Assembly (NCBI GenBank): GCA_041890495.1
Contig: CP169086.1
Span: forward strand, 3,596,001 to 3,660,000
Direction of reading: 5' to 3'
Length of the DNA: 64,000 nucleotides
Source of the DNA: Escherichia boydii
GTDB taxonomy: Bacteria; Pseudomonadota; Gammaproteobacteria; Enterobacterales; Enterobacteriaceae
The notes under the pieces were generated by a model. That model made no database searches. It was not told the DNA's origin and saw only the letters and a program-made list of their open reading frames with translations. The position numbers and the translations under genes are program-made. Positions 8,750-18,179 of the stretch are shown one piece after another (the stretch's first letter is position 1; the number at the start of each line of letters is the position of its first letter).

Positions 8750-10339
8750 TTAGCGGATCACCTCATAAATGGCGCTCTGAATAGACTGCCATTTTTTGGT
8801 GGCGGCATCCGGCTGCGACTGCGCGCGGCGTGTAGCCATGTCGAGATCGTGCTGCTGGCGTTTCACCACCGCAGGCACGGTGCAGAAAGCTTTGAGATAC
8901 TCTTTACGTACCGAGGTCAGAGACTCGCCGTTCGACATCGCATGGCTGAGCGTGTTGATGAAGCGGCGACACGGCTTCTCTTCAACCATGTTCTGCCGGT
9001 AGCGTAACATCAGCTCCAGCACGTCGTCATAGCCTGCCGACATCGCCTCTTCGGTCCAGGACAGCTTCCAGTCCATACCGCCCTGCAAAAATAGCAGGGT
9101 CACGCGGGTATCGTTGCGGTTAATGGCCGAGCGGAAATTATTCTCGTCCCACGTGACCCCCATGCGCGTGAGCGTTTCGCGCGAAGAAGGCGTCTCGCGC
9201 ATTTCCTGCGGAGGGGCCGCTTCAGCCGCGCTGGCGGTTGCAGGCTGCGGTTTGCTGCTGGTCACCAGCCAGAATCCCCCCGCCACGATGGCAATCACCA
9301 TGACGCCAACCGCCCCCCATAGCGCACCGGAAATGAGCTGTTCGCGTTGTTCGGGGGTGCGCGGCGCGCGCTGGGTCGGCTTTTCAATGGTGTCACGGAC
9401 TTCAAACAGATCCCCACCGGTGACCCGATCCATTTTCTGCGCCTTTTCCCAGAAGGTATGCAGTTCGCTGGCATCTACCGCCATGAATCCCGCGGGATTG
9501 ACGCGCGTTCTCCCCTCTTCAAACGCGCGCTGAACGGGCCGCGCGATCTGCGCATAGTAGTTATCCAGCAGCTGAATTTGCGCCGAGCTTAACGTTTTCT
9601 GCACTGTGATGCTGTTGCGGATTTGCCGAATGTCATCGAGAAAGGTTTGCAGCGTTTTGCGCGGTTCAACCAGCAGCGTCAGCATGGACGGGTCGCTGAA
9701 AAGCGAAGCGTAATAGCGGCTGAACTCTTTTTTATCCACCAGCATCTGCGCCAGTTCACTGAACATCATGCCGCTCAGGACATCGTTGATCTCGCCAAGC
9801 TTCAGCCAGCGCCGAACGCGATCGGCGTTAAACAGGGTCTTAAGATGGTTGTTCAGCCGCACCTGATCGGGCCAGGCCTGCTGGATGAGCCCTTTAATCA
9901 TCAGCTCGATCGCGCGCACCTGCTTGTGCGCCTGCTGCTGCTGAAGCTCGCTTCCCGGTGCCAGATCGGTGCTATAGGTCAACAGCGGCTGCTGCAGGCG
10001 CAGGTGTTCCAGCGCGGTCACAAAGCGCATTGCCGCAATAAGCTGGTTTTCACTCACATCCTGTCCGCTTTCATACTGCGGAACACGCTGTTGCAGCAGG
10101 CGCAGCTGGAGCGTAAATTCCGACATCTCGGCATCATTCAGGTTGAGTTTTTTCGCAACGGCTCCCCAGCCGCCCAGGGCTAATCGCGCGCTGTCGAGTT
10201 GTTCCAGGAACCAGCGTGGATCTTTGCCCTCAGAAGCATGTACATTCAGAAGGAGTAAAATTTCCACCGACGCATGGCGAATGACCGCCAGACAGTGTTC
10301 AAACTGTTCGCGAATATGATGTGATGTGCTGAGACTCAT
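8750..10339 (-). CDS. STY4199-type HEPN-domain protein with one membrane segment
   Basis: This is a 529-residue protein with a strong ribosome-binding site (TAAGGAAAACA-ATG). The N-terminal ~330 residues are helical and polar, and one hydrophobic segment near residues 337-360 (WGAVGVMVIAIVAGGFWLV) should span the inner membrane, followed by an alanine/proline-rich linker and a C-terminal domain of about 150 residues. From memory it resembles a family named after Salmonella Typhi STY4199 and described as HEPN-domain containing; I could not confirm this. HEPN proteins are often RNases in toxin-antitoxin or defence contexts, but I see no clear RxxxxH catalytic block or partner gene. The function is unknown. 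Confidence 0.6.
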   Translation of the reverse strand: MSLSTSHHIREQFEHCLAVIRHASVEILLLLNVHASEGKDPRWFLEQLDSARLALGGWGAVAKKLNLNDAEMSEFTLQLRLLQQRVPQYESGQDVSENQLIAAMRFVTALEHLRLQQPLLTYSTDLAPGSELQQQQAHKQVRAIELMIKGLIQQAWPDQVRLNNHLKTLFNADRVRRWLKLGEINDVLSGMMFSELAQMLVDKKEFSRYYASLFSDPSMLTLLVEPRKTLQTFLDDIRQIRNSITVQKTLSSAQIQLLDNYYAQIARPVQRAFEEGRTRVNPAGFMAVDASELHTFWEKAQKMDRVTGGDLFEVRDTIEKPTQRAPRTPEQREQLISGALWGAVGVMVIAIVAGGFWLVTSSKPQPATASAAEAAPPQEMRETPSSRETLTRMGVTWDENNFRSAINRNDTRVTLLFLQGGMDWKLSWTEEAMSAGYDDVLELMLRYRQNMVEEKPCRRFINTLSHAMSNGESLTSVRKEYLKAFCTVPAVVKRQQHDLDMATRRAQSQPDAATKKWQSIQSAIYEVIR

Positions 10340-10487
10340 TGTTTTCCTTAAGCGACAACGAAGACATCCGGAATGGGCACGAGACGCCCTTTTTTCTTTT
10401 TATTTATACGCGGTTAACCATACCTGACTTTCTGTTGAAATAAAGTGACAACCCTAAAATGATTTAAAATGTTTCAGGAGAATCTGA

Positions 10488-11027
10488 ATGCCGGTTTTAA
10501 TTACCTCTCGCCTTACCTGTTCGCCCCTGCAGGAGCAAGACTGGCCCTTTTTTCTGGCGCTACAGCAGCACCCGGACGTTATGCGCTTTGTGGCGCAAGA
10601 CCGCCCCGTCGCGGCGATCCGAGAGGCGTTTGATTCGCGCCTGACGCCATGGGCACCGGGCAGCGCGCACTGGCTTTGTCTCGTCGTACGTGACACCGCC
10701 TCGCAGGCCCCGCTGGGCGTTACCGGGTATATTCATCGGGAGGAGGACTGCGCCGAAGTGGGCTTCCTTTTCGCACCCGAGGCGCAGGGGAAAGGTTACG
10801 GCTTTGAATCCCTGAAAGCGCTTTGCGATTACGCTTTTCATCAGGGCGGTATACGGCGACTCACCGCCACCGTCACCGCGGGGAATGTCGCGTCAAGACG
10901 CCTGCTGGAAAAAGCCCGCTTTCGCCTGGAAGGTGAATTACGCGAGAGCTATTACCTTGGAGGGCGCTGGCAAAATGACTGGCTATTTGGTTTATTGCAG
11001 CAGGAATACCTGAATAATAATTCCTGA
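10488..11027 (+). CDS. GNAT-family N-acetyltransferase (RimJ/RimL-like)
   Basis: The 179-residue protein has the layout of RimL-type GNAT acetyltransferases, which transfer acetyl from acetyl-CoA to an amine. The opening TSRLTCSPLQEQDW is the usual first strand and helix. PEAQGKGYGFESLKAL near residue 100 is the acetyl-CoA pyrophosphate-binding Q/RxxGxG/A motif, and NVASRRLLEKARFRLEGELRE is the characteristic C-terminal block. The ribosome-binding site AGGAGAAT precedes the ATG. It is divergent from the HEPN-type gene. The substrate is unknown: ribosomal protein, small amine and antibiotic are all possible. Confidence 0.8.
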   Translation: MPVLITSRLTCSPLQEQDWPFFLALQQHPDVMRFVAQDRPVAAIREAFDSRLTPWAPGSAHWLCLVVRDTASQAPLGVTGYIHREEDCAEVGFLFAPEAQGKGYGFESLKALCDYAFHQGGIRRLTATVTAGNVASRRLLEKARFRLEGELRESYYLGGRWQNDWLFGLLQQEYLNNNS

Positions 11028-11282
11028 CCACCACCTTTTTAGCAGATATTTCCCGAACGTCGTTTCCTCTTCAGTGTCGCAATTAAGAGGAAACGAATAT
11101 CAAACGTCATTCGCTGAAAATATTTGCTGCGACAATTGCGTTAATAAAAAAACATCAGGATCTTTGTCTGGAGAAATATCGTGATGAAAATGGGTTATCG
11201 CCTATGGCTGCCTGCGTTCTTTATCACTGTCGGTGTGCAGACACATTCATACTAAGGGGTTCCTTCCCCTTACGCGCGTGCA
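11028..11282. other. Intergenic stretch with a 23-codon ORF
   Basis: No conserved gene is visible between the GNAT and SDR genes. A short frame at 11184-11255 (+) has a plausible GGAGAAATATC ribosome-binding site and starts MKMGYRLWLPAFF, like the beginning of a signal peptide, then stops after 23 codons. It could be the stump of a truncated exported protein or chance. An inverted repeat GAGGAAACG/CGTTTCCTC spans about 11060-11098. Confidence 0.3.
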
Positions 11283-12041
11283 TTACAGGAACATTCCGCC
11301 AGACACTTCAATACGTTGCGCATTCATCCAGCCCAGCTTATCGCTGAGCAGTGCCGCAATGGCATCGCCAATATCGTCCGGCAGTCCCACCCGTCCCAGC
11401 GCCGTCTGCGAGGCCAGCATCTGATTCAACTCCGCGTTGTCGCGCACGCGTCCGCCGCCAAAGTCGGTTTCTATCGCGCCCGGCGCAATGATATTGACGG
11501 AAATTCCGCGCGCGCCCAGCTCTTTCGCCTGATAACGCGTCAGCACTTCCATCGCCCCCTTCATGGCCGCGTAGGTCCCTGAGCCCGGCTGGGTAAAGCG
11601 GGCCAGACCGCTGGAGACGTTGAGGATACGTCCGCCGTCGTTAAGCAGCGGCAGCAGGCGCTGGGTCAGGAAGAAAGGTCCTTTGAAATGAATGTTCAGC
11701 GCTTCATCAAACTGGGCTTCCGTCGTGTCGGCATAGGGCGCATATAAACCCGTTCCGGCATTGTTTAATAAATAGTCAAAGGTTTCACGCTGCCAGACGG
11801 TACTAAGGGTTTCCTTAAGCTGTTGGGCAAAATGATCAAAACCCGTGATATCCCCGACGTTGAGCTGTAATGCCGCTGCGTTGACGCCTTTTTGCTGAAT
11901 TTCATGCACAACATCCAGCGCTTCCTGCTGGCTACGGTTGTATGTCAGGATAATTCCCGTGCCGTCTGCCGCCAGCTTTAACGCAGCGTTTTTACCCAAG
12001 CCACGGCTACCACCCGTCACTAATGCGATACGTTCACTCAT
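11283..12041 (-). CDS. Short-chain dehydrogenase/reductase
   Basis: This is a classical SDR of 252 residues. The NAD(P)-binding TGGSRGLGKNAA motif is near residues 8-19, NNAG lies near 95, the catalytic Ser is in NVSSG near 145, and the YAAMK pair (Tyr and Lys) is near 160. The start MSERIALVTGG at 12041 (or the adjacent Met at 12044) fits the family; the longer reading to 12128 would add a hydrophobic leader not usual for these enzymes. It is divergent from the LysR gene yhjC with a 119-base gap, the standard arrangement for a LysR regulator and its target, so it may be controlled by YhjC. The substrate is unknown. Confidence 0.85.
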   Translation of the reverse strand: MSERIALVTGGSRGLGKNAALKLAADGTGIILTYNRSQQEALDVVHEIQQKGVNAAALQLNVGDITGFDHFAQQLKETLSTVWQRETFDYLLNNAGTGLYAPYADTTEAQFDEALNIHFKGPFFLTQRLLPLLNDGGRILNVSSGLARFTQPGSGTYAAMKGAMEVLTRYQAKELGARGISVNIIAPGAIETDFGGGRVRDNAELNQMLASQTALGRVGLPDDIGDAIAALLSDKLGWMNAQRIEVSGGMFL

Positions 12042-12160
12042 CATAAACCTCGTTTTGGCTGTTAAGGAGATTGAGAAAGAGCTTATTAGGTGATAGAAAA
12101 TCAATAAAGATGGGTTAAAGCGCTTCACTGTTTCAGCTGTAACAACAATGAGCTTCCGCT

Positions 12161-13060
12161 ATGGATAAAATTCACGCAATGCAGTTGTTCGTCCGCGTCG
12201 CGGAACTGGAGAGTTTTTCCCGCGCGGCCGAAACATTAACCCTGCCGAAAGGCAGCGTCTCGCGGCAAATTCAGGCCCTGGAGAATCGGCTTGGCACCCA
12301 GCTATTGCACCGCACCACGCGCCGCGTCAGCCTGACGCAGGACGGCATGGTCTATTACGAACGGGTGAAAGATCTGCTGGCAAACCTTGATGAACTCGAC
12401 GGTATGTTTCAGCACGATCCCTCAAGCATCAGCGGCCGCCTCCGCGTGGATATGCCCGTCAGCGTTGCTCGAAATTTAGTCATTCCTAAACTGCCTGCTT
12501 TTCTGCAGCACTATCCGGGCATTGAACTGGAGCTCAGCAGCAGCGATCGCCTGGTGGATGTGATCCGCGAAGGATTTGATTGCGTCGTCCGCGTCGGCAC
12601 GCTGAAGGATTCAGGGCTGATTGCCCGTCCGCTGGGCAAGCTGTCGGTGATTAACTGCGCCAGTCCGGATTATCTGGCGCGATTTGGCTACCCGGAAACC
12701 CTGGACGATTTAGGCTCACACGCCGTCATCCACTACGCCGCGATGCTGGGAACCCGCCCGCAGGGCTTTGAGTTTTATAACGGCAGTGCGACGCAGTGGA
12801 TAAAAACGGGCGGGGTGTTAACCGTCAACAGCACGGAAACTTACCAGGCTGCCTGTCTCGCCGGGCTGGGCATTATTCAGGTGCCGCGCGTCGGGGTGCG
12901 CGATTTACTGCGCGCGAAGAAGCTGATTGAGATCCTCCCGCAATACCGGGCCGAACCGATGCCTGTCTCCCTGATTTATCCCCACCGCCGCAACCTCTCA
13001 CGCCGGGTCCATCTGTTCATGGAGTGGCTAACTGAACTCACAAAAGCTTACGTGGACTAG
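12161..13060 (+). CDS. yhjC: LysR-family transcriptional regulator YhjC
   Basis: The 299-residue protein has the LysR architecture: an N-terminal winged helix-turn-helix (ELESFSRAAETLTLPKGSVS, residues ~15-34) followed by a periplasmic-binding-like effector domain. It resembles K-12 YhjC across its length (identical MDKIHAMQLF start and LGTQLLHRTTRRVSLT block), but with many substitutions. It is transcribed away from the SDR gene and upstream of yhjD in the same direction. The effector is unknown. The gap to the SDR gene (12042-12160) should hold its binding site; I could not single out a T-N11-A box. Confidence 0.85.
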   Translation: MDKIHAMQLFVRVAELESFSRAAETLTLPKGSVSRQIQALENRLGTQLLHRTTRRVSLTQDGMVYYERVKDLLANLDELDGMFQHDPSSISGRLRVDMPVSVARNLVIPKLPAFLQHYPGIELELSSSDRLVDVIREGFDCVVRVGTLKDSGLIARPLGKLSVINCASPDYLARFGYPETLDDLGSHAVIHYAAMLGTRPQGFEFYNGSATQWIKTGGVLTVNSTETYQAACLAGLGIIQVPRVGVRDLLRAKKLIEILPQYRAEPMPVSLIYPHRRNLSRRVHLFMEWLTELTKAYVD

Positions 13061-13112
13061 TCGCAAGCTATAATTCAAAAACATATCCAGCTCAACGAAA
13101 AGGAAAATGCGC

Positions 13113-14138
13113 GTGACGCCGGAAAACAACCCGCAACGACCCACCCAACATTTAGAGTATGAGCCCGTCAAAAAGATGGAAACCGGGCCCGAAGAGGCCA
13201 AAACGCCAGGCACCGCCAACAAAGCGCTGGGGACCGTCACCGGCATCGCCGCGAGAATTCAGCAGTTTCCCATGGTTGCGCATCTGATACGCGCGACCGA
13301 GCGTTTTAATGACCGCATGGGTAACCAGTTTGGTGCGGCTATCACCTATTTCTCATTTTTGTCGATGATACCAATTTTGATGGTGTCGTTTGCCGCAGGG
13401 GGCTTTGTGCTGGCCTCCCATCCGATGTTGCTACAGGATATCTTCGACAAAATTCTGCAAAACATCAGCGATCCGACGCTAGCCGCCACGTTGAAAAACA
13501 CCATCAACACCGCCGTTCAGCAGCGTACGACTGTAGGGCTTGTCGGCCTGGCGGTGGCACTTTATTCCGGCATCAACTGGATGGGTAACCTGCGTGAAGC
13601 GATTCGTGCCCAGTCGCGCGATGTCTGGGAACGCTCGCCGCAAGATCAGGAGAAGTTCTGGGTAAAATATCTGCGAGATTTTATTTCGCTGATTGGTTTG
13701 TTGATTGCGCTGATTGTGACGCTTTCGATCACCTCGGTTGCCGGTTCGGCGCAGCAAATGATTATTAGCGCCCTGCACCTGAACAGCATTGAGTGGCTGA
13801 AACCGACGTGGCGATTGATTGGCCTGGCGATTTCCATCTTCGCCAACTATCTGCTTTTCTTCTGGATCTTCTGGCGGTTGCCGCGCCACCGTCCGCGCAA
13901 AAAAGCCCTGATTCGCGGAACATTTCTGGCTGCTATTGGTTTTGAAGTGATTAAAATCGTGATGACCTACACCCTGCCATCGTTGATGAAATCCCCCTCT
14001 GGCGCAGCATTTGGTTCCGTGCTGGGGCTGATGGCATTTTTCTACTTCTTCGCCCGTTTGACGCTGTTTTGCGCGGCGTGGATTGCCACCGCCGAATATA
14101 AAGACGACCCGCGAATGCCGGGGAAAACGCAGCCTTAA
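13113..14138 (+). CDS. yhjD: Inner-membrane protein YhjD (UPF0761/YihY-like)
   Basis: This polytopic inner-membrane protein, about 341 residues, belongs to the YihY/virulence-factor-BrkB-like family. In E. coli, mutations in yhjD suppress the lethality of losing Kdo in lipid A, and a lipid-transport role has been proposed. About six hydrophobic segments are visible from residue ~75 on (for example AAITYFSFLSMIPILMVSFA and LIGLAISIFANYLLFFWIFW). I prefer the GTG start at 13113 (TPENNPQRPTQ follows), with AAAAGGAAAA upstream; an ATG at 13107 is also possible but very close to that site. The sequence is of E. coli type. Confidence 0.88.
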   Translation: MTPENNPQRPTQHLEYEPVKKMETGPEEAKTPGTANKALGTVTGIAARIQQFPMVAHLIRATERFNDRMGNQFGAAITYFSFLSMIPILMVSFAAGGFVLASHPMLLQDIFDKILQNISDPTLAATLKNTINTAVQQRTTVGLVGLAVALYSGINWMGNLREAIRAQSRDVWERSPQDQEKFWVKYLRDFISLIGLLIALIVTLSITSVAGSAQQMIISALHLNSIEWLKPTWRLIGLAISIFANYLLFFWIFWRLPRHRPRKKALIRGTFLAAIGFEVIKIVMTYTLPSLMKSPSGAAFGSVLGLMAFFYFFARLTLFCAAWIATAEYKDDPRMPGKTQP

Positions 14139-14140
14139 AA

Positions 14141-14240
14141 TAGGCCGGATGCGGCGTAAACGCCTTATCCGGCATACGATTTTATTCGGCCTGGCTCCCC
14201 GTAGGCCGGATAAGATGCGCCAGCATCGCATCCGGCTATA
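14141..14240. repeat. Two E. coli-type REP elements
   Basis: Two REP units, GCCGGATGCGGCGTAAACGC and the inverted GTAGGCCGGATAAGATGCG ... CGCATCCGGC, lie head-to-head downstream of yhjD as in E. coli BIMEs. Confidence 0.9.
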
Positions 14241-14548
14241 ATGCGCACATAACCTCTTGAAACTCGTCCCCAGAGCCTCTTCAGCCATCTATTTGGGAGC
14301 AAACAATTTCATTCCAACTCATAACCCCAGCATATAAATCCAGTTGGTAACTTTTATTTAACCTGAAACCAGTTTTATCCACTATTTATAAAATTATGTG
14401 AAGCATTTCATAGAAGAAAAATCACTGGCCTAAACATTATCCCCTTTTTGCCTGATTTTTGACCATTTCCGCGATTTGTTACACATTGAAATATCACTTT
14501 TGCTGTGCGTAATATGGCTATTCGTTAGCCAAAAAATAAGAAAAGATT
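14241..14548 (+). other. AT-rich upstream region of yhjE
   Basis: This 308-base stretch has no gene. It is AT-rich and precedes yhjE, so it should hold the yhjE promoter. I see no confident -35/-10 pair, palindrome or repeat beyond the REP pair to its left. The start codon of yhjE is preceded by AAGAAAAG. Confidence 0.5.
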
Positions 14549-15871
14549 ATGCAAGCAACAGCCACAACACTCGACCACGAGCAAGAATACACGCCGATCA
14601 ACTCGCGTAATAAAGTCCTTGTCGCCTCTCTCATTGGCACAGCCATTGAGTTCTTCGACTTTTACATTTACGCCACTGCGGCCGTTATTGTGTTTCCGCA
14701 TATCTTCTTCCCGCAGGGCGATCCTACGGCAGCAACGCTACAGTCGCTCGCCACCTTCGCCATCGCCTTCGTCGCGCGCCCCATTGGCTCTGCCGTTTTT
14801 GGTCATTTTGGCGATCGCGTTGGGCGTAAAGCGACGCTGGTCGCCTCGTTGCTAACGATGGGGATTTCGACCGTGGTGATTGGTCTGCTGCCGGGCTATG
14901 CCACGATTGGTATTTTCGCCCCGCTGCTGCTGGCGCTGGCTCGATTTGGTCAGGGTCTGGGCTTAGGCGGTGAATGGGGCGGCGCGGCGCTGCTGGCGAC
15001 TGAAAACGCCCCACCGCGCAAACGTGCACTGTATGGCTCCTTTCCGCAGCTGGGCGCACCGATTGGCTTCTTCTTTGCCAATGGCACTTTCTTGCTGCTT
15101 TCCTGGCTACTGACCGACGAGCAGTTTATGAGCTGGGGCTGGCGTGTGCCATTTATCTTCTCGGCGGTGCTGGTCATTATCGGCCTGTATGTTCGCGTGT
15201 CGCTGCATGAGTCGCCGGTGTTTGAGAAAGTCGCTAAAGCGAAAAAACAGGTGAAGATCCCGCTGGGTACGCTGCTGACCAAACATGTTCGCGTAACCGT
15301 ACTGGGTACGTTCATTATGCTGGCAACCTATACGCTGTTTTACATCATGACGGTCTACTCTATGACCTTTAGTACCGCCGCCGCGCCAGTTGGGCTTGGC
15401 CTGCCGCGTAACGAAGTGTTGTGGATGTTGATGATGGCAGTTATTGGTTTTGGCGTGATGGTGCCAGTCGCTGGATTACTGGCTGATGCCTTTGGTCGCC
15501 GTAAAAGCATGGTAATCATCACCACGCTGATCATCCTGTTCGCGCTGTTCGCCTTTAACCCACTGCTCGGTTCTGGCAACCCGATTCTGGTTTTTGCCTT
15601 CCTGCTGCTGGGGTTAAGTCTGATGGGTCTGACCTTCGGGCCAATGGGTGCGCTGTTACCAGAGCTGTTTCCAACAGAAGTGCGTTACACCGGAGCATCG
15701 TTCTCTTACAACGTAGCGTCGATTCTCGGGGCTTCCGTTGCGCCATATATCGCAGCCTGGTTGCAGACTAACTACGGGCTAGGTGCTGTGGGGTTATATC
15801 TGGCGGCGATGGCTGGCTTGACGTTAATCGCCCTGCTGCTGACCCATGAGACGCGACATCAGTCGTTGTAA
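14549..15871 (+). CDS. yhjE: MFS transporter YhjE (metabolite:H+ symporter family)
   Basis: The 440-residue inner-membrane permease belongs to the metabolite:H+ symporter branch of the major facilitator superfamily (relatives of ShiA, ProP, KgtP). Twelve hydrophobic helices can be followed. The conserved loop 2-3 motif GHFGDRVGRKATL is near residue 85 and its repeat ADAFGRRKSMV near 315, with the RFGQGLGLGGEWGGAA motif typical of this branch near 130. The substrate is not established. The sequence is of E. coli type throughout. It is a monocistronic gene flanked by REP elements on both sides. Confidence 0.92.
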   Translation: MQATATTLDHEQEYTPINSRNKVLVASLIGTAIEFFDFYIYATAAVIVFPHIFFPQGDPTAATLQSLATFAIAFVARPIGSAVFGHFGDRVGRKATLVASLLTMGISTVVIGLLPGYATIGIFAPLLLALARFGQGLGLGGEWGGAALLATENAPPRKRALYGSFPQLGAPIGFFFANGTFLLLSWLLTDEQFMSWGWRVPFIFSAVLVIIGLYVRVSLHESPVFEKVAKAKKQVKIPLGTLLTKHVRVTVLGTFIMLATYTLFYIMTVYSMTFSTAAAPVGLGLPRNEVLWMLMMAVIGFGVMVPVAGLLADAFGRRKSMVIITTLIILFALFAFNPLLGSGNPILVFAFLLLGLSLMGLTFGPMGALLPELFPTEVRYTGASFSYNVASILGASVAPYIAAWLQTNYGLGAVGLYLAAMAGLTLIALLLTHETRHQSL

Positions 15872-15882
15872 TAAGAGTGAAA

Positions 15883-16047
15883 AGCCTGATGCGCTACGCT
15901 TATCAGGCCTGAATTTCCATACAATATATTGAATTCGCAAGGATTTGTAGGCCGGATAAGGCGTTCACGCCGCATCCGGCATGAACAAAGCACACTTTGC
16001 CAACAATCTAAATCTGTTTAATTGCCGGATGTCAGACATCCGGCAAT
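15883..16047. repeat. Cluster of E. coli-type REP hairpins
   Basis: Three palindromes fill the gap between the convergent yhjE and yhjG: GCCTGAT...ATCAGGC (15884-15908), a REP unit GTAGGCCGGATAAGGCGTTC...GCATCCGGC (15947-15981), and ATTGCCGGATGTC-AGA-CATCCGGCAAT (about 16020-16047), which may serve as the terminator of yhjG. Confidence 0.85.
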
Positions 16048-16052
16048 TATCA

Positions 16053-18114
16053 TCACTTCTTCATCTGCGACAAAATCGTCCGACACTGATTAGCCTCCCC
16101 TTCGGAAGGTGAGATCAGTGCCAGTAACGCCGCCGCCGGTGTTACCAGCGTTGCCAGTGCCGCAGCAACAGCACCACGGGCAATCAGCGGTCCGGCTTTC
16201 ACCCCAGCCTGCGGATTTTTAAACGTCCCCCGCACATACAGCGGCGAACGCAGTGTGATAATCCGAATTCCTTTACTCTCCGGATCAATAGTCAAATCCA
16301 GCTGTTCCGAAGCAAAACTTGCCGTGCCGGTAACATTAATCAACGCGTTCTCAGTATCGAAAGCAAAAATCTGCGGGCGCGCCACGCCGTTGGCAATATT
16401 CAGATTCGCCGCCGCGCAGTTCACCCGCACCTCATCATCACCAAATATCGCACCGACAATGTAGTTGCCGACATTCAGCCCAACAATCTCCATCAGGTTG
16501 CGGCTCACCAGCCCGTCATTCATCAACAGTTTCAGGTTGCCGTTACTGTTGCCTAAAAGTGCCGCCACCGAGTTACCGCTACCGCGTAGTTCCGCGTCAC
16601 CGTTCATTTCCCCCAGCGTCTTCTGCATCAGTTCCACATCGGGCATCAGTTCTTTCAGTTTCAGTCGACGAGCCTGAATATCTGCCCGCCCCTGCATCGG
16701 CTTTTTATCGCCTTCCAGATGAATATTCGCCGCAATGCTGCCGCCCGCCATGCCAAATTTCAGCGGTTGCAGGCGCAGGTCAGCATTTTTGAGGATGATA
16801 TGAGTAGAAAGATCGCTAATCGGCAGGCTACTGCCATGCTCAATGCGCCGCCCTTTGAAGCGAACATCGGCATCCATAACGTCCCATTTATCGGTTTCGA
16901 AGCGGTCATAAGGCAGCACTTTGCCCGCAGGCTGAACGCTTTTTTCGCCCTTCTTCTGTTCAGACCGTTTCGACTTTTCTGCCCCTTTCCCGGAATCAAC
17001 GCCAATCAACGGTCCCAGGTCCGCCAGCCGCAATTGCCGCGACTCGACATCACCTTCCAGTTTTGGTCGTGGCTTTCCGGTGGTGTAGACCAGAGAACCG
17101 TGGATATCGCTATCACCAATTCGCCCATTAAAACCGCGATAATCAAAGACCGACGATTTTTCAGTGTCGATTTTCGCTACCAGCCGACCATCCGTTTCAA
17201 ACGGGCGGGGTATCGGGCAGCAGAACGCCCGTCAGTTCCATAGAGATCACCCAGTGAATCGCCAGAAAATTTAAGCCGTAAATCGACACCGCCCATCTTC
17301 ATTGGGTCATTCACGACGCCATCAAAAGCAACACGGGTGTTACCAGAGCGGAAATCAGCCTGTACCGGAAACGGCGTCCCTTCGCCACGCAGCGCCAGCA
17401 TACCGCCTATTTTTCCCGTACCCGTGAGCGGTTCACCGTTATATCGTCCCTGCGCCTTCAGGCCAAAAACGTAATCGCCCACCTTTTCTTTATCCGCTTT
17501 ACCTTTCGATCCAGTAACTTCGCTGAACGGCAGCGGCTTGCCTAAGGGAACAACAAAAATCTCCAGATCCGCTTTGCTTACTTTGTCATCAATGGCGATC
17601 CGCCCTTGATCGAAAGAATATTATCCAGCCGAAACGACCATGCCGACGGCTTTGCATTCGCGTCTTTGTTATCATCGTTGGCAAGATTAAACGTCCAGTT
17701 ATTGTTCTTTTCAGAGAGGCGAATCAGGCGCGCGTCGGGCTTTTCGAGCTTGATCCACGGCAGCCAGACCGTTTTGGTCAGCAGCGCCAGCGGGGCCAGC
17801 GTTGCCTCTACGCGTGGCAAATGCACCATCGTGACTTCGGGAATATCCGGTGGATTGCCAAGAATGATGTCTTCCGCATGGACGTGTGGCCAGGGGATCC
17901 AGCTTCGCCAGCCGGGCTCCTCTTTCTGACGCTCCCATACCACACCTAAATCACCGCGTATGGCGAAGGGGCGATTCAGTTCGGTTGAGACTTTCTGGTT
18001 GATGGTCGGCTTGAGACGGTTCCAGTCAAACGTCGCAATAATGATGGCGACGACCACGATCAACAACAAGAAAATCCCTGCTGTCCAGGAGATTACCCTG
18101 GTTGTTCTCGTCAT
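16053..18114 (-). pseudogene. yhjG: AsmA-family protein YhjG, interrupted by three frameshifts
   Basis: YhjG is a large AsmA-like inner-membrane-anchored periplasmic protein, a family linked to lipid transport and outer-membrane homeostasis. The frame opens at 18114 with an N-terminal membrane anchor (FLLLIVVVAIIIATFDW). Compared with the K-12 protein as I recall it, three single-base changes break it: one A lost near 17613-17615, one C gained near 17238, and one G gained near 17203-17205. The remaining open parts are 18114-17613, 17613-17238 and 17204-16053, and each translates to near-identical E. coli sequence. The first ~30 residues are diverged, so an ancestry switch lies near 17960-18020. 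Given similar indels in the rrn operon, sequence error is as likely as real decay. Confidence 0.85.
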
Positions 18115-18179
18115 TTTTATCCCCTTTCCTGATGACCTGTCCTGTAAAACTATAGTCCAGACAAAGGGAAGCGGGCTTA

